Under the pieces are notes generated by a model, which saw only the letters and a list, made by a program, of their open reading frames with translations, was not told the origin of the DNA and did not search any database. Of a DNA stretch of 64,000 bases, positions 51,471-63,400 are shown piece after piece. Numbering within the stretch: the stretch's first letter is position 1; each line of letters opens with the position of its first letter. Made by a program: the position numbers and the translations under genes. This DNA is from Dactylis glomerata (Eukaryota > Streptophyta > Magnoliopsida > Poales > Poaceae): assembly GCA_007115705.1 (NCBI GenBank), contig QXEO01001857.1, positions 1 to 64,000 on the forward strand, read 5' to 3'.

Positions 51471-51979
51471 TTTTTTTTTGGTAATCACGAAACAGATCTC
51501 AGCAGCAAATCAATCTGGAGACTCGGGATCGGGACTCGATCCGGGCGGCAGAGGTAGCGATCCAATCCGGGCAGCAACGGCAGCAACGGCCCAATGGGCC
51601 AGCAGGACTCGCCAACTCGATCCGAGGGAGTCGGCCAGACGGGGCCAGACGAGGACGAGGGCGAGGATCGAGGACGAGGCAGAGGATCGTGGCCAGACGG
51701 GGGCGGGGATCGCCTGCGTGAGGCCGGAGCAGAGGCGGGCTCGGGGCGGGCCCTGGCGACCGGACCGAGGCGAGCAGAGACTGGGGGTGAGCAGAGACAA
51801 GGACGGGATCGATCTGATCCAGAGATGTCGACTAGCGGCGGAGACTGGGGAAGAGCTCGCGACGGGGATGACGAAGGACTCGACCAGCAGCGGCTATAAC
51901 GGGAACCGGCGACGGAGGCCGGGGCGATCTAGCGGCGGTGGTCACAAGCAGAGGATCGTGGGAACCGGCTCTGATACCA
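51471..51979 (-). other. 5' untranslated region and primer-binding site of copia B
   Basis: GC-rich leader of about 500 bp. TGGTATCAGAGC on the coding strand at 51968-51979 is complementary to initiator methionine tRNA. The long plus-strand frames here are antisense shadows. Confidence 0.75.
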
Positions 51980-52110
51980 TGTTAGGAATAGACAAGTTGT
52001 ATTCCCTGGGGGCTAAAGGCCACAACATATAGTTACTTGTACAGGTGAGAATATGCAGGAAACCCCCTAACAGGTGGGGAAAATACACATATACAAATAT
52101 ACATCTAACA
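51980..52110 (-). repeat. 5' LTR of copia B (131 bp)
   Basis: TGTTAGGAATAGAC to ACATCTAACA, then GAATC at 52111-52115. Confidence 0.93.
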
Positions 52111-52115
52111 GAATC

Positions 52116-53100
52116 CACCATAAAACTTTAGCCTAAAGGATAATTTGTTATTGTTTCTTCGTGTGTGATAACAAAAACAACATATCTTACTTTCATGTCA
52201 AGTTATGTTAGCAAGGTTGTCCTATGTAATAATTACTTTACAGTGAAGGAACCATGTTGAAATTCTGACTATTAGGGAACCGTAATCTTCTAAATGTATT
52301 TGTGCAGGAACCTAGTGTGCTCATTGGTCAGATCTAGAACATGAATTTAACAATGAATATCCCCGATGGTGTTAGCTTCCATTTGACAACATCATCATGC
52401 CCTGATAGCTTCATGTGCATAAGACGTTGGACCAAATGTAAGCATCTTTCCCATTTATTTCATGTCAAGTTCCTCCCTAAACCTGTGTTAAGAGGCACAC
52501 TTGACATGATATTTGCTACCAAAACTCCTTTTCTTTGAAAAATCTTGTAAAGAGTTGGTGTTACTCAGAAAGGGGCACTTGCCCTAACTGAGTATCTTCC
52601 CTTAACATACTGTTGAAACCATTTCCTATTTCGAAATATCCAGTTGCTAAAATAGTTGTCATTTAATTTTATCAAACCTTTCTAAAATGGTCAGTCAATT
52701 GGATTTGCAGTTACTTGTGACAAAGTTTTAGAATGTTACCATGTATTTTCTTAAAAACTATTTCCATAATCCCTCCTCGTTGAGCAGCTTGAAAGCCACT
52801 TGTTTCGTAATCATTTGTTTTTTAACTTAAGAACTTCGAGAACCAAACCACCTTTTGTCCTACAAATTAAGGTCCATCGAGCATTGTAAATTATCAATTT
52901 TTTTCTTTTCCTCCTGGCGTCTAGTATTAAATCGCCCAAAACTAGCATAGGTAGAGGCTCACCCTCACATATGCGCACCAATTCAGCGGATCTCGGGTTT
53001 TTTGCCGTCTTGGCCGCTCCATAAACCGCAAGTGACGCCCATTTAAATTTCTCCATTTCAGAAGAAACATAAAATTGACACATCGATCTCCCACAATCAT
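52116..53100 (-). mobile_element. LINE remnant, 5' part (continues from 38719), with internal deletion
   Basis: 53083-52811 reads, on the minus strand, an endonuclease segment (SLAVYGAAKTAKNP, ELVRICEGEPLPMLVLGD, YNARWTLI). It passes directly into the RT C-terminal linker (CRTKGGLVLEVLKLKNK, then frame-shifted QVAFKLLNEEGLWK). The catalytic RT is therefore deleted. Decayed and inactive. Together with 38225-38719 it forms one old insertion that copia B later split. Confidence 0.65.
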
Positions 53101-53511
53101 ACTCTGTATTTGAAGTGATGATATGTTAATCCTGAAGAGAAAATTTCCCAGACCTCCCTATAGGAGCTAAACAACACCACTCGAAATCTAGCCCTCTGGC
53201 TAAATCATTCAGAAATGGGGTCACAGTTTTTTATCTCCCGTCTCTAAGATAGAAAAAAACAATAGCGTGTGCTCACTAATTGTTCAAGAACCCCAGCTCC
53301 TTGAGATTTTTGCATGTTTTTTCAATAAAGGATGTTTTATTAATTAAGAGTTATGCCTTACACCCGGCCTCCACATAAGTAGAATTTTTGCATGTTTTTG
53401 TACCTAATTGAAAATTTTCGTCTTTCTTGCGTTTGGCCTTGAACATAACAACAACAACATACTCTACATGCATCCTCCAATTATGCGTAACAAACTTACA
53501 ACCGTTAGTTG
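53101..53511. other. Intergenic upstream of root-cap gene B
   Basis: No gene. CACCCGGCCTCCACATAAG near 53352 resembles a LINE 3' end on the minus strand. Confidence 0.4.
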
Positions 53512-53740
53512 CTTAGCCATGAAGTGATCTTAATCAAGTACTGTACGTACTATCCCACGCATGGTATCGAAGCATCTTGATTATCTGAGAAAGAAGGAAC
53601 CCCTATGTAGTTGACCAAGAGATGAAGGCCACTAGCTAGAGTTTGGTTAGAGCGTGCACCTTTCCCGGATTCTGGATCGATGTACATCAAACCAACAAGC
53701 TACTGTAGTTAGTAATTGGTTAAACCCTGGCCCTATAAAT
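53512..53740 (+). promoter_or_regulatory. Promoter of root-cap gene B with elements shared with gene A
   Basis: CTTAGCCATGAAGTGATCT (53512-53530), TTGACCAAGAGATG (53611-53624), a GCACCTTTCC word (about 53657) and TATAAAT (53734-53740), 87 bp before the ATG. The first two are identical to elements before gene A, at similar distances. Confidence 0.68.
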
Positions 53741-53820
53741 TGACACCATCCCATGTTCACCATCACCACGACTAGGCGAGCACACAGAAACCTAGCTCAC
53801 AACTCGTAGCCGTGCCAAAG

Positions 53821-54944
53821 ATGGCCCGGCAGGAGTTGATTGTGGCAGTGTTCGCCGGTTTGGTGGGCATATGCGCCTTTGCTGCCGCCGTCGACGCCGC
53901 TGGCACGAAGGGGCCGCCCACTTTGCCGCCGCCGTTGAAGTTCGGGAAGAGGGACCAACAGCTCACCTGCAAAGGTGACAAAAACAGCCAGTTCTGCCAG
54001 GGCATCTGCCCGATCAAGTGCCCCGGCAAGTGCCTGGTCCTCTGCCCAGGCTGCATAACATACTGCGGTAAGTAACTAATTATGCATGCACACTTATACT
54101 CCTGCATCCTATTTACATTTAGATACATATTTACTCCCCTCTGACGCTCCAGTTGGAGGTGCTTACATTTCCATTTTCTAGCTACATTCCTATTGACATT
54201 CACTAGCTACTTTCTTTTCAAGAGTGCGATGTCTTCCCCGGCGTCTCCTGCGGGGACCCGCGTTTCACGGGCGCCGACGGCAACAACTTCTACTTCCATG
54301 GAAAGAAGGATCAGAACTTTTGCGTCGTCTCCGATGCTGGCCTCCACATCAATGCCCATTTCATCGGCAAACGCAACCCTGCCATGCGTCGTGACTTCAC
54401 CTGGATCCAGGCCTTCGGCATCCGCTTCGCCGATCACCGCCTATACATGGGCGCCCAGAAGACCGTCAAATGGGACGACGATGTCGACCGCCTCGAGCTG
54501 ACCTTTGACGGCATGCCAGTCGAGATCCCCGCCGAGATTAGCAATCAGTGGCAATCCACCTCCGTGCCTGGGTTGACCATAACCAGGACCTCCATGACCA
54601 ACCGCATCGAGGTCGAGCTCAAGGGCGTGTTCAGCATCCATGCCAGTGTGGTTCCCATCACGGAAGAGGACTCTCGTATCCACAGCTACGGCGTGACGGA
54701 GGACGACAGCCTCGCCCACTTCGACCTCGGGTTCAAGTTCTACGACCTCACCGATGATGTCCACGGTGTGCTCGGTCAGACCTATCGCACTGATTACATC
54801 AACAAGCTCAGTGTGGGCGCAAACATGCCCATCATGGGTGGTGCTCCCAGCTACGTCACCTCCGACATCTTCGCCACCGACTGCAAGGTAGCCAGGTTCG
54901 GCCACCAGGCCGGAATCTCCATGGTCACTACGAGGGCCAGTTAA
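53821..54944 (+). CDS. Root-cap family protein B, two exons (322 aa)
   Basis: Exon 1 53821-54067, intron 54068-54222 (GTAAGT..CAAG, 155 bp), exon 2 54223-54944; the joined frame is open, phase 1 as in gene A. Signal peptide MARQELIVAVFAGLVGICAF to VDAA. A cysteine-dense exon 1 segment follows (CQGICPIKCPGKCLVLC). The Root_cap domain has the same blocks as A: CGDPRFTGADGNNFYFHGKKD, GLHINAHFIGKRN, FTWIQAFGIRFADH, EDDSLAHFDLGFKFYDL, VHGVLGQTYRTDYI, ATDCKVARFG. The Pro/Lys spacer is shorter and the intron longer than in A. The ATG at 53821 is chosen over an in-frame GTG nine bases upstream. Divergently oriented to A, with about 13.4 kb of copia/nested DNA between them. Confidence 0.9.
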
Positions 54945-55246
54945 ACATCATGCTTCGACGGCTAGCCCCTGAAACTAGCCCGACTTTAACTAAGTTGTAC
55001 TCCTACTGGCTACTGATGATGCCAAAATGGTACTTAACGTACATGTCTTTTAAATACGCATGATTACTCACACTGTAGACAAAAGTTGCGCAATTGTTAT
55101 ATTGAAATAAATAAAAACTGATTAATGGAGATGACGAGAAGATGTATTACCTTGCAACTACTGATGAAATTATTTTACAAACATTCAAAACTTATAATTC
55201 AAGATTTTAATAAGATCTGAAAAATTGTAGAGAACTCCAAACTCCA
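54945..55246. other. 3' flank of root-cap gene B and LINE boundary
   Basis: AT-rich. The 5' edge of the next LINE lies somewhere around 55200-55260; no target duplication was identified. Confidence 0.4.
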
Positions 55247-57618
55247 ATGATGTATACTACAAACATGCATATTCTCATTGCAGATACTCAAACTGCTTTT
55301 ATAAGAGGTAGATATATTATGGAAGGAATTGTGATTCTGCATGAAACAATTCATGAAATTCATCACAGGAAAATGTCTGGTGTGCTGTTCAAAATTGATT
55401 TTGAAAAAGCATATGACAAAGTAAATTGGGCTTTCCTGTATCAGATGATGCAGGCAAGAGGACTGGGTGATGTTCTCTGTGATTGGATAATGAAGGTTGT
55501 CAGGCGAGGTAGATGCGCTGTTAAAGTCAATGACACAATTGGTCCTTATTTCCCAACCTATGCAGGGGTCAGACAGGGGGATCCTCTGTCTCCAATCCTG
55601 TTTGATATAGTTGGAGATGGACTTGCTATGCTAACCAAAAAAGCTCAGTCAGAAGGTTTAGTGAAAGGATTAGTGCCACATTTGGTGGATGGAGGTGTGT
55701 CGATTCTACAGTATGCAGATGACACGATACTTCTGCTGGATGATGATCTGGAAAGTGCTAGGAATATAAAATTTATTCTCTGTTTGTTTGAGCAGATCTC
55801 TGGCTTGAAAATCAACTTCCATAAGAGTGAGATTTTCTGCCTTGGGGCAGCTAGGGAGAAAGCCTAAATGTACAGTGAGATTTTCACTTGTCCTGTGGCA
55901 GATTTTCCCATGAAATATTTGGGCATGCCAATTGATGGAAAAAACTAGCTGTCTCACAGTGGGATCCTGTTGAAGAGAAATTTGTGAAAAAGATTGCTGG
56001 ATGGAAAGGTAATATGCTCTCCATTGGAGATAGGGTGACTTTAGTGAATGTTTGCTTGAGCAGCATTGCTCTATACATGCTGTCTTTCCTGGAGGCACCA
56101 AAAGGTTTTATCAGCAAAGCAGATATGCATAGGAAAAGGATGGTTTGGCAAGAGATTGATGGAAGGAAAAGATACCATCTGGTAAATTGGCACACTGTGT
56201 GCTTACCAAAGGATTGTGGAGGTTTGGGTGTTTTGGATTTGAGTACTATGAATAAAAGTCTTCTGTGTAAGTGGCTTTGGAAATTGAAAAACACTGAAGG
56301 TACCTGGCAGCAGTTGCTGTCCAGAAAGTATCTTCAGAATCAGGTGTTAGCTAATGCAACTGTGGGGCAAGGTTGCTCCCATTTTTGGCAAGGTTTAATG
56401 TCAGTTAACCCAATCTTCCAACAGCACACTGAGAGAATTACAAGAAATGGTGAAAAAAATTATTCTAGACTGACAAGTGGGTGAATGATTCACCTTTAGC
56501 TGTTCAGTTTCCTAGATTATATTTGCTGTCTTTCCAGAAGGATATCACTGTTAAGAAAGCAAAAAGTGAAGGCTAGGAGGTGTTCCAATTCAGAAGGCTA
56601 CTTTATGGTGAAACTTTGCAGCAGTGGCAAGAAGTTAAAAGATTAGTGGATGATTTTCAACTTGTTGATGAAGCTGATGGGGTGAAGTGGAAGGTTGGAT
56701 CTAGTGGAAAGTTTAGAGTTAAAGATCTATATTTACAGTTGAGGGCAGAAGGAAGTTTTCCTCAGAAATTTCTGTGGAAAATCAAAATTCCCATGAAGGT
56801 CAGAATTTTCTTGTGGGAGGTGCTTAAAAATAGCATCTTAACCAAAGACAATCTATTAAAAAGGGGATGGACTGGTAATGAGCAGTGTCAATTCTGTTGT
56901 GAGAAGGAAACTATTAACCACTTGCTGTTTGGCTGTGGTCTAGCCAAGCTGGCTTGGCAGGTGGTGCTATGTGCTTTTCACCTTAATCGTCCCCCAAATA
57001 GAGTTGATGATTTGTTTGGGGGGTGGATAAAATCCTTCCCTCTTAACCTGAGAAATCTAGTGCTTTGTGGTGCTGGGGCTCTCTACTGGATCCTTTGGAA
57101 GACCAGAAATGATGCTTGCTTTAATCAAAAATTTCCAAATGACCCTGCAAATGTGATTTACAGGCTTTGTAATGTTCTTACTGGTTGGGCTATATTGCAG
57201 ACAGACCAAGACAGAGAAAAGGTTGAAGCTGGAGTTGAAAAGTTGAAGATGGTGATCAGGGAGGCTTACTCGAGGTCTCATGGTTGGGCTCCTAGAGTGC
57301 TTCAGATCACTGGATAAAAATGCTTCCCCTGCTATTTTCTTTTGTTGGTTGCTGATCTTGATGTCAAGTATGTGTGGCAGGTTTTAGCTGTTGGTTTTGG
57401 TTGCCTGTGGAACTTGTAATTCAGTTAAAACTCTGTCGTCTGTAGACTCTGGCCCTGCGTGGTCTGTGGGTTCTACTGCTGCTGTTCGAGAGTTTTGATT
57501 TGTGACAGGGGTTGTAGGCCTTCTGTCTTTCAACTCTCTTTTCCTTTGGTTTGTAAAACATTGGCGGTTTCTATAATGGAAATCGATGGGTTTTGACCCG
57601 TTGGGTCAAAAAAAAAAA
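55247..57618 (+). mobile_element. L1-type LINE, 5'-truncated, RT to zf-RVT and poly(A)
   Basis: Begins inside RT: DTQTAFIRGRYIMEGIVILH, DFEKAYDKVNWAFLY, GVRQGDPLSPILFDIV and the catalytic LQYADDTILL are intact. A stop follows at about 55865, and one or two frame breaks occur near 55865-55985. The thumb resumes at 55984 (AGWKGNMLSIGDRVTLVNV; LPKDCGGLGVLDLSTMNKSL). After another break near 56480-56580 comes the zf-RVT domain (FRVKDLYLQL; KIPMKVRIFLWEVLKNSILT; CQFCCEKETINHLLFGC) to a stop at 57317. A 290-bp 3' UTR ends in an A-run at 57608-57618. Endonuclease and ORF1 are absent, so it was dead on arrival, as usual for LINEs. Its AT-richer coding differs from the host genes. Confidence 0.87.
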
Positions 57619-57624
57619 TTTACC

Positions 57625-58230
57625 ATTTTGACTAGATCCCGAGACACCTAGGCGATTAGATCTCTTCCTGCCTCTCGTCGGCGCTGCCTCAGATCGCATC
57701 GTCTCTGTGGTGTTTTGGCCATGGAGGCGCGGTGGATCTCGACCCTTGTCAGTGGGAGGGCTCCGCCCCCTGTTTTGAGGGTTCTGTTCTTTGTCTTTAG
57801 GGTCAAGGTTTGTAGTAGCGCCGCTCAGGTGGTGGTGGTGGCGCCTCATCCAATAAGGTCTCCCCAGCTTCAACCCCATCTCGGCGGCAACACCGAGAGG
57901 CTTGTGGGAGTGGTGTGGTCTTCGAGGATTTCGTCTGGCTGTGGGGGTCTTCGGATTGTCAAGGAGCTTCATTGCCAGTTATTCCTTCTTTTTCGTCTTT
58001 GGGACAGATGCGGTCTTCTTGACCTATTTGGCGACTTCCCGTCTGTAACCAATAATGTCGGGCCAAATTAGGGAGGAGCTGCAGCGGTGGCGTGCCATCG
58101 ACATGGTCTGGAGGTTGAAGATGAAGGGCTTCTCAAGGCTCTCGTTGTAATTTTCCTTTTTCCAGGGTATTTTGTATTGTCAGTTGTTTCTTTTAATGCC
58201 AATGTCCTATTCACAAAAAAAAACAAGAAC
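57625..58230 (+). other. Probable second retroposon tail with A-run
   Basis: A GC-richer stretch (57660-58130) ends in TTTCTTTTAATGCCAATGTCC and A9 at 58217-58225, like a LINE or retroposon 3' end. The frames here (57715-58071) have no domain. Identity unknown. Confidence 0.35.
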
Positions 58231-58379
58231 AACTTTGTATTCTCGGCTGCACAAAAATGGGAAAATCTGACAAATTTTCTATTTAATAGTGCTTCATTTC
58301 AACACTATAAGATTTGTTTGATTATAGCATTTTTGTAGCCTAGAATGTAAAGTAGTTCTTATTAAGATTTTACATTTTT

Positions 58380-60240
58380 TCGAAATGGGGTGACCCCGGC
58401 CTCTACATCAATTGATGCATACGACATTTATTAAAACTCAGTCTCAAAAGAGTATTACAAATTATTACCAATCATGGATCGCACAAAGTATCCACATAAA
58501 CCAGCCATCTAAAAAGACCTAACAAAGTGCACCGCCAGAAGTTCATGGTGTTATCTGTCTCTCAGTTTGCCAGCTGCATCGGCTATAGAAATCCTGTGCT
58601 ATCATCCCCAAACGGTTGCACCCAGTATCCATGTCCTAGCGTTGCACCTCCGGCTGCAGATAAGACCACATATAGATCCAGTGGGTAACCAAAGGGATAA
58701 CCTGCAAAAATGATGGATGGCTTCTTTTGTTAAAGATAAAATCATTCTGAACATTCCAAATTGCCCATAATAAAGCACACACACCAACTCTAATGTGGTC
58801 TTTATCCTTTTTTGTAACTCCATTTAACCAATTCCTAAATAAATTTGTGATATTCCAAGGAGGGGGAATATTAAAACTTAAAAGTCATATGAATAATTCT
58901 CCAAATAATTCTGACAAAGGACATGAGAGGAACAGATGTTGTATTGTCTCATCATGATCACAAAAACAACACTTAGAGGATCCATGCCAACCTCATTTGC
59001 AAAGATTATTTTTGGTTAAAATCACTTCCTTATGAAGTAACCACATAAAAATTCTAATTTTCAGTGGAACCATGATCTTCCAAATATAATTTTTAGGATA
59101 CACCCTGTGCCCATTTATTAAATCATTGTACATTGATTTCATAGAAAAAAATTCCCGATGTAGTTAGAGCCCATTTAAAAGTATCAACTTGATCAGTTAA
59201 TTGGACTCACATTAAACATATGACCAGGTGTACGCATCTATCATGTGTATTACCAGAAAAAATCCTCCTAAAACCTATATTCAAAAGAGTCAAGCTGAAG
59301 ACATCACCACAATAACATTTGTATGATTCACAACATTATATAAGGAAGGATATTGATCCTTTAGAGGCGCATCCCCTAGCGAAGTGTCTTCTCAAAATCT
59401 AGTATTTTGCCTGTTGTCAATGTTAAAAGAGCCTCTACTAAAGAAATCACATTTAACTTTCATTAAACCTTTCCAAAAAAGATGAATCTGTGGGCTTAGC
59501 TGAAACCTGGGATAAAGTTTTATGTTTTAGGTATTTGGTTTGGATTAGCTCTTGCCAAACACCTTCTTCATTCATAAGTTTATATAGCCACTTGCTAAGT
59601 AAACTCTTATTTTTTAACTCTAACACTTCCACTCCAAGAACTACCTGATCCTTAGGTCTACAAATAATGTCTCTTTTGGTTAATCTATATTTCTTCTTAT
59701 GACCATTACTTTTCCAAAAGAAACGAGATCTGAAGTAATCTAAGCTTTTTCTGACCCCTATGGCCCCGCTTGGTATGTTGGGTAGATTTCTGCCCCGTTC
59801 CTAAATACCTGGCCCTCTCAGGAAAATTAGCGTGGCCTCCGGAGGTCCGTGAAAATTTCCGGCGGTTTTGACTAAAATCCGATAATCCAGGCGAGGCCAA
59901 TAGGTATCTCCAAGAAAGACAGCATAAACATCGGCAAGCTAGTGAGCACTGAACTTGTTAGAATAAATCTATCACCATAGGACAACATCTTCCCTGCCCA
60001 ACAGCAAAGATTCTTCTCAAATCGATCTTCTGTCGGCTTCCACTCACCATATTTATGTTTATGATAGTGAATAGGTATCCCAAGATATCTTAATGGTAGT
60101 TCACGTATATGGCACCCAAATAGAATTTTATACTCTTCCTCTATCTCTTTAGCTTTACCGAAAAAAATAATTCACTCTTATGAAAGTTTATTTTTAATCC
60201 TTGAAAGCTGCTCAAAAATACACAAAACCAACTTCATGTT
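58380..60240 (-). mobile_element. L1-type LINE remnant, minus strand, 5'-truncated
   Basis: The 3' end is a T-run then CGAAATGGGGTGACCCCGGC on the plus strand. Minus-strand coding pieces: IRVGVCALLWAIWNVQNDF (58795-58740), HPSFLQVIPLVTHWIYMWS, then upstream RKSLDYFRSRFFWKSNGHKK (59750 region), DQVVLGVEVLELKNKSLLSK, and MLSYGDRFILTSSVLTSLPM with YLGIPIHYHKHKYGEW (60100-59930). Frames are broken by stops (for example TAG at about 58636). Similar family to the remnant at 38225/52116, a different family from the plus-strand LINE. Confidence 0.75.
59761..59900. repeat. MITE of 140 bp inside the LINE
   Basis: Ends TGGCCCCGCTTGG and CCAGGCGAGGCCAA form an imperfect inverted repeat with TA at both borders (59759-59760, 59901-59902). 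LINE coding resumes cleanly on the other side (..FLEIP | VRKSLDYF..). Class uncertain (Stowaway- or Tourist-like). Confidence 0.55.
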
Positions 60241-60405
60241 AAGTGCCTTATTAAGATTTTACATGATTGTGGTATACACCATTGGCTACCTTTAAAAAAA
60301 TTCTTCAGATATTTATTTGTATAAATATAATTTCTAAATATTTGTAAATAAAGGGCTACATATAGCTCGTCCTCCATAGTCCACTCCATGTATACATAGT
60401 ATTCC
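60241..60405. other. Short AT-rich gap, nothing seen
   Basis: Between the LINE 5' end and the CACTA-like left end. Confidence 0.4.
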
Positions 60406-63400
60406 TACTATAGCTTTTTTACAAAGGACGAAAGAGGATTTTGCCGAGTATGCTCGGCAAAGGCCAAAAATATATACGGTGCCATCTCTGTCATGTGCTA
60501 AACTAGGCAAAGAGGTCAAGGCGAATGTCCAGTTTGCAAACAAGGTTGCCGCGTGTATTTTCCTGGAACTCGTTAAATAGTTTGTTGAGTGTCGTACCGG
60601 CTTTGTCAGCAAAAAAAAGTAACTTGATGGCGAGGTGATTGATGCAAACAGAAAGCCACGTGGCGCCTAGGTTTGCCGAGTGTTCGCTGAAACACTTGGC
60701 AAGCACATGGCACGATCTGGTGTGTCCTGGGAGTGTCCTGAGAGGGTTGGACCAAATGATCACTTTGTCATGCACCAAAGTAACCAACAAACGGTGGGGT
60801 ATTCGCCATGTGTTCTGAAAATACTCGATAAACCGTGAGGACTGTGTCATGTGTTAAAAACACTTGGCCAACTATGGAACTTTGCCTAATCTATCTATCT
60901 ATCTACTATATACTAAAAGCACAATACAGGGGTCTAAAGTAGAGACACCACGTTAATCCACATCATCCAAATTAATTTTAATAGTTAGATCTAAAATATG
61001 TGACTGAGATTTAATGAGACATTAGTAGTTACGTAACATTGTAAGTCCGTTTGACACGGTCAAGAGTACATCGTCCAACACGTACATGCCCAATACGCGA
61101 ATAAACTCATAGTTTTTTTCTAGGGTCAAAATCAGTTTGATTTCCATAGGACTCTACACGTGCCTCTTGACCACAGGACTCTAGCCGTGCCTCTTGATCA
61201 GAAGAGCAAGCAAAATTAGTTTACTTTTCATAGGACTCTGGGCGTGCCTCTTGAATAGAAAAAAAAACTAGGATGCTAGCTTACTAAAACGTGGTGTACA
61301 CAGTCTTAAAAAACTAGGTATGTTTGACGTGTACTATCAGTAAAAAATACGGAGTAATAAGTTTGATGATATTTCATATCTCATCAAAAGCTAAATGGTT
61401 CTTTTCCCTATAAGAGTAATGAGCCATGTGGTGCGTGGACTATCTAAATACGAGAGTATGTGTTCTATCTTATTGACAAAGCTGAGCGAGTGTTTGCTTG
61501 AAAAAAGTACATATTTATCAATATTTTGTTTCTCTATGCCTCCTCTGTGATGTGGGAACTGTCAAAAACTATACGAGTAATCAAATGAAATTTATATAAA
61601 AAAATAGACTACAAAAGGCCTAAAGTATATATATGAACATTTTGGAAACTATTGTCTACAACTTTCACTTTAAGTATGCACAAACATTAGGTTTCTACAC
61701 CTTATTATCCGCTAAAGGTAAAAAAGCAAGCGGAAATTTAGATTGCTAACGATTCTTCTAGATGTGCACCCAATCTACTATCTACTAAAAGCACAATACG
61801 GAGGTCTAAAATAGAGACACCACGTTAATCCACATCATCTAAATTATTTAGACGGTTAGATCTGTAATTAATGATTGAGATTTAAAGATAAAAGTGTTAC
61901 GTACAACTTATTCGTGTACGAACGACCAAAGCTAACACGTGATAGCTGTCCGGGCCATGTACGTGATATACACCCGGCCACCGTACGTGAAAAAAAAAAG
62001 CTTAGTCAGACCCGGCCACTCTATGTGCAAAAAAAAAAAACTTAGTCAGCTATCCTTTGTGTTTTGAATCCATGTGTAATAGCATGTTCTAATACTTATG
62101 GCTATCATATATATGTACATAAATAATTCTACTATTGTGTATAAATATTATTGGAAAACATTAACACAAGTAGAGAAGGTGTAAACCAGGTTTATACAAA
62201 TCATTGAAATTGAAACAATTCCAGCAATGTTGTTTAAAAAAATTAAAACTGAAAAATAATAAAAATCGACAATCTGATTTTCATTTAGTAAAACTAACTT
62301 CAATGCAAAACGATATGAAAATGAGCAAAATAAAAAATTGTGATTTAGGTGAAATGAGCAATCTGTTTCCATTTGTTAAATTAATATAATTAGAAAATGG
62401 ATATTGATTGATAAAAATATAGGTCAATGGAACAAAATGAGATTGAGAAAAACAAAAAACCTATGACAAGAATAAATCTAAAATATACTTTAATAAATAT
62501 GCGGGGTCTAACAGAGGGCTCCAGGTTGAGCCATATATATCATGTAAAATAATTCAACTCGCATAGCCTCATACAAGGAGATATAAGGATGACTAAGTGT
62601 TTAAAATAAAAGAAAACTTGGATAGACTGGACTCTCAAGTAAAGACACGTGGACTCAACTATTCAAAACAATATCGCGTGCACATCAAAGTTATATCACA
62701 TGACCCTAGGTATATGCATGTATGGTAATTTAAGAATCCATGTGTTGTTACACCATGCATGCTGATATCTTAAATCAGCTGATCGAGTCCTCTCTCATAT
62801 ATTCTCATATACACAAGTGTTAATTTTTAAAAAGAATTAAGCAATCATTTTGTAAGTAACTTGGAGGTACATCACATGCCGTATGAGTCTTATTTTGCGA
62901 AATTTTCTTACAGACATAATCATAATTCATTATAATTGTATCTGTGGAAAAATAAATATATTTTTAAAATATTATTCAGATGTTTCGCTCGCAAATGCGA
63001 GGGCCACCATGCTAGTTTTATGACAAAAATAGAATGAAAGTTTGACACTTGGGAATGAATAATTAAGTCCTTACAAATTTTAATTTTAATTCAAAAAACT
63101 ACCATAGGAATATAAATGTTGTTTAGACCTGGCCGCGAGTATAAAATAACTTGACTAAAGAGTGAGGATAGTAGGGGAGTTAAGCAAAATAGGAAAAAAA
63201 ATGATGATACCTCATTTACGAGAATTGTAAAACTATGTTGTTTCTTAACCCGTAACTGAGACAATGTGATGACCATCGAACCGTATCTTTATTCCTCTAG
63301 CACTTCCAACCAATCGTGACGATGCCCTTGCATTTGCGAGGGCCAGTGTGCAAGTTTTTAACAAAACACTCAGAAAGCCATGGGGAATTTCCCAAGTGTT

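Larger units (their letters stand above)
38720..52110 (-). mobile_element. Ty1-copia LTR retrotransposon (copia B), split by a nested gypsy element
   Basis: Outer LTRs of 131 bp (38720-38850, 51980-52110; four differences) and a perfect target duplication, GAATC (38715-38719, 52111-52115). Own sequence is about 5 kb; the other 8.4 kb is the nested element in gag. Gag and pol are recognisable but carry six in-frame TAG codons and an RT deletion. It is inserted in a minus-strand LINE remnant. Confidence 0.93.

Noticed and set aside
54441..54905. 154-codon minus-strand frame
   Set aside because: Antisense of root-cap gene B exon 2.
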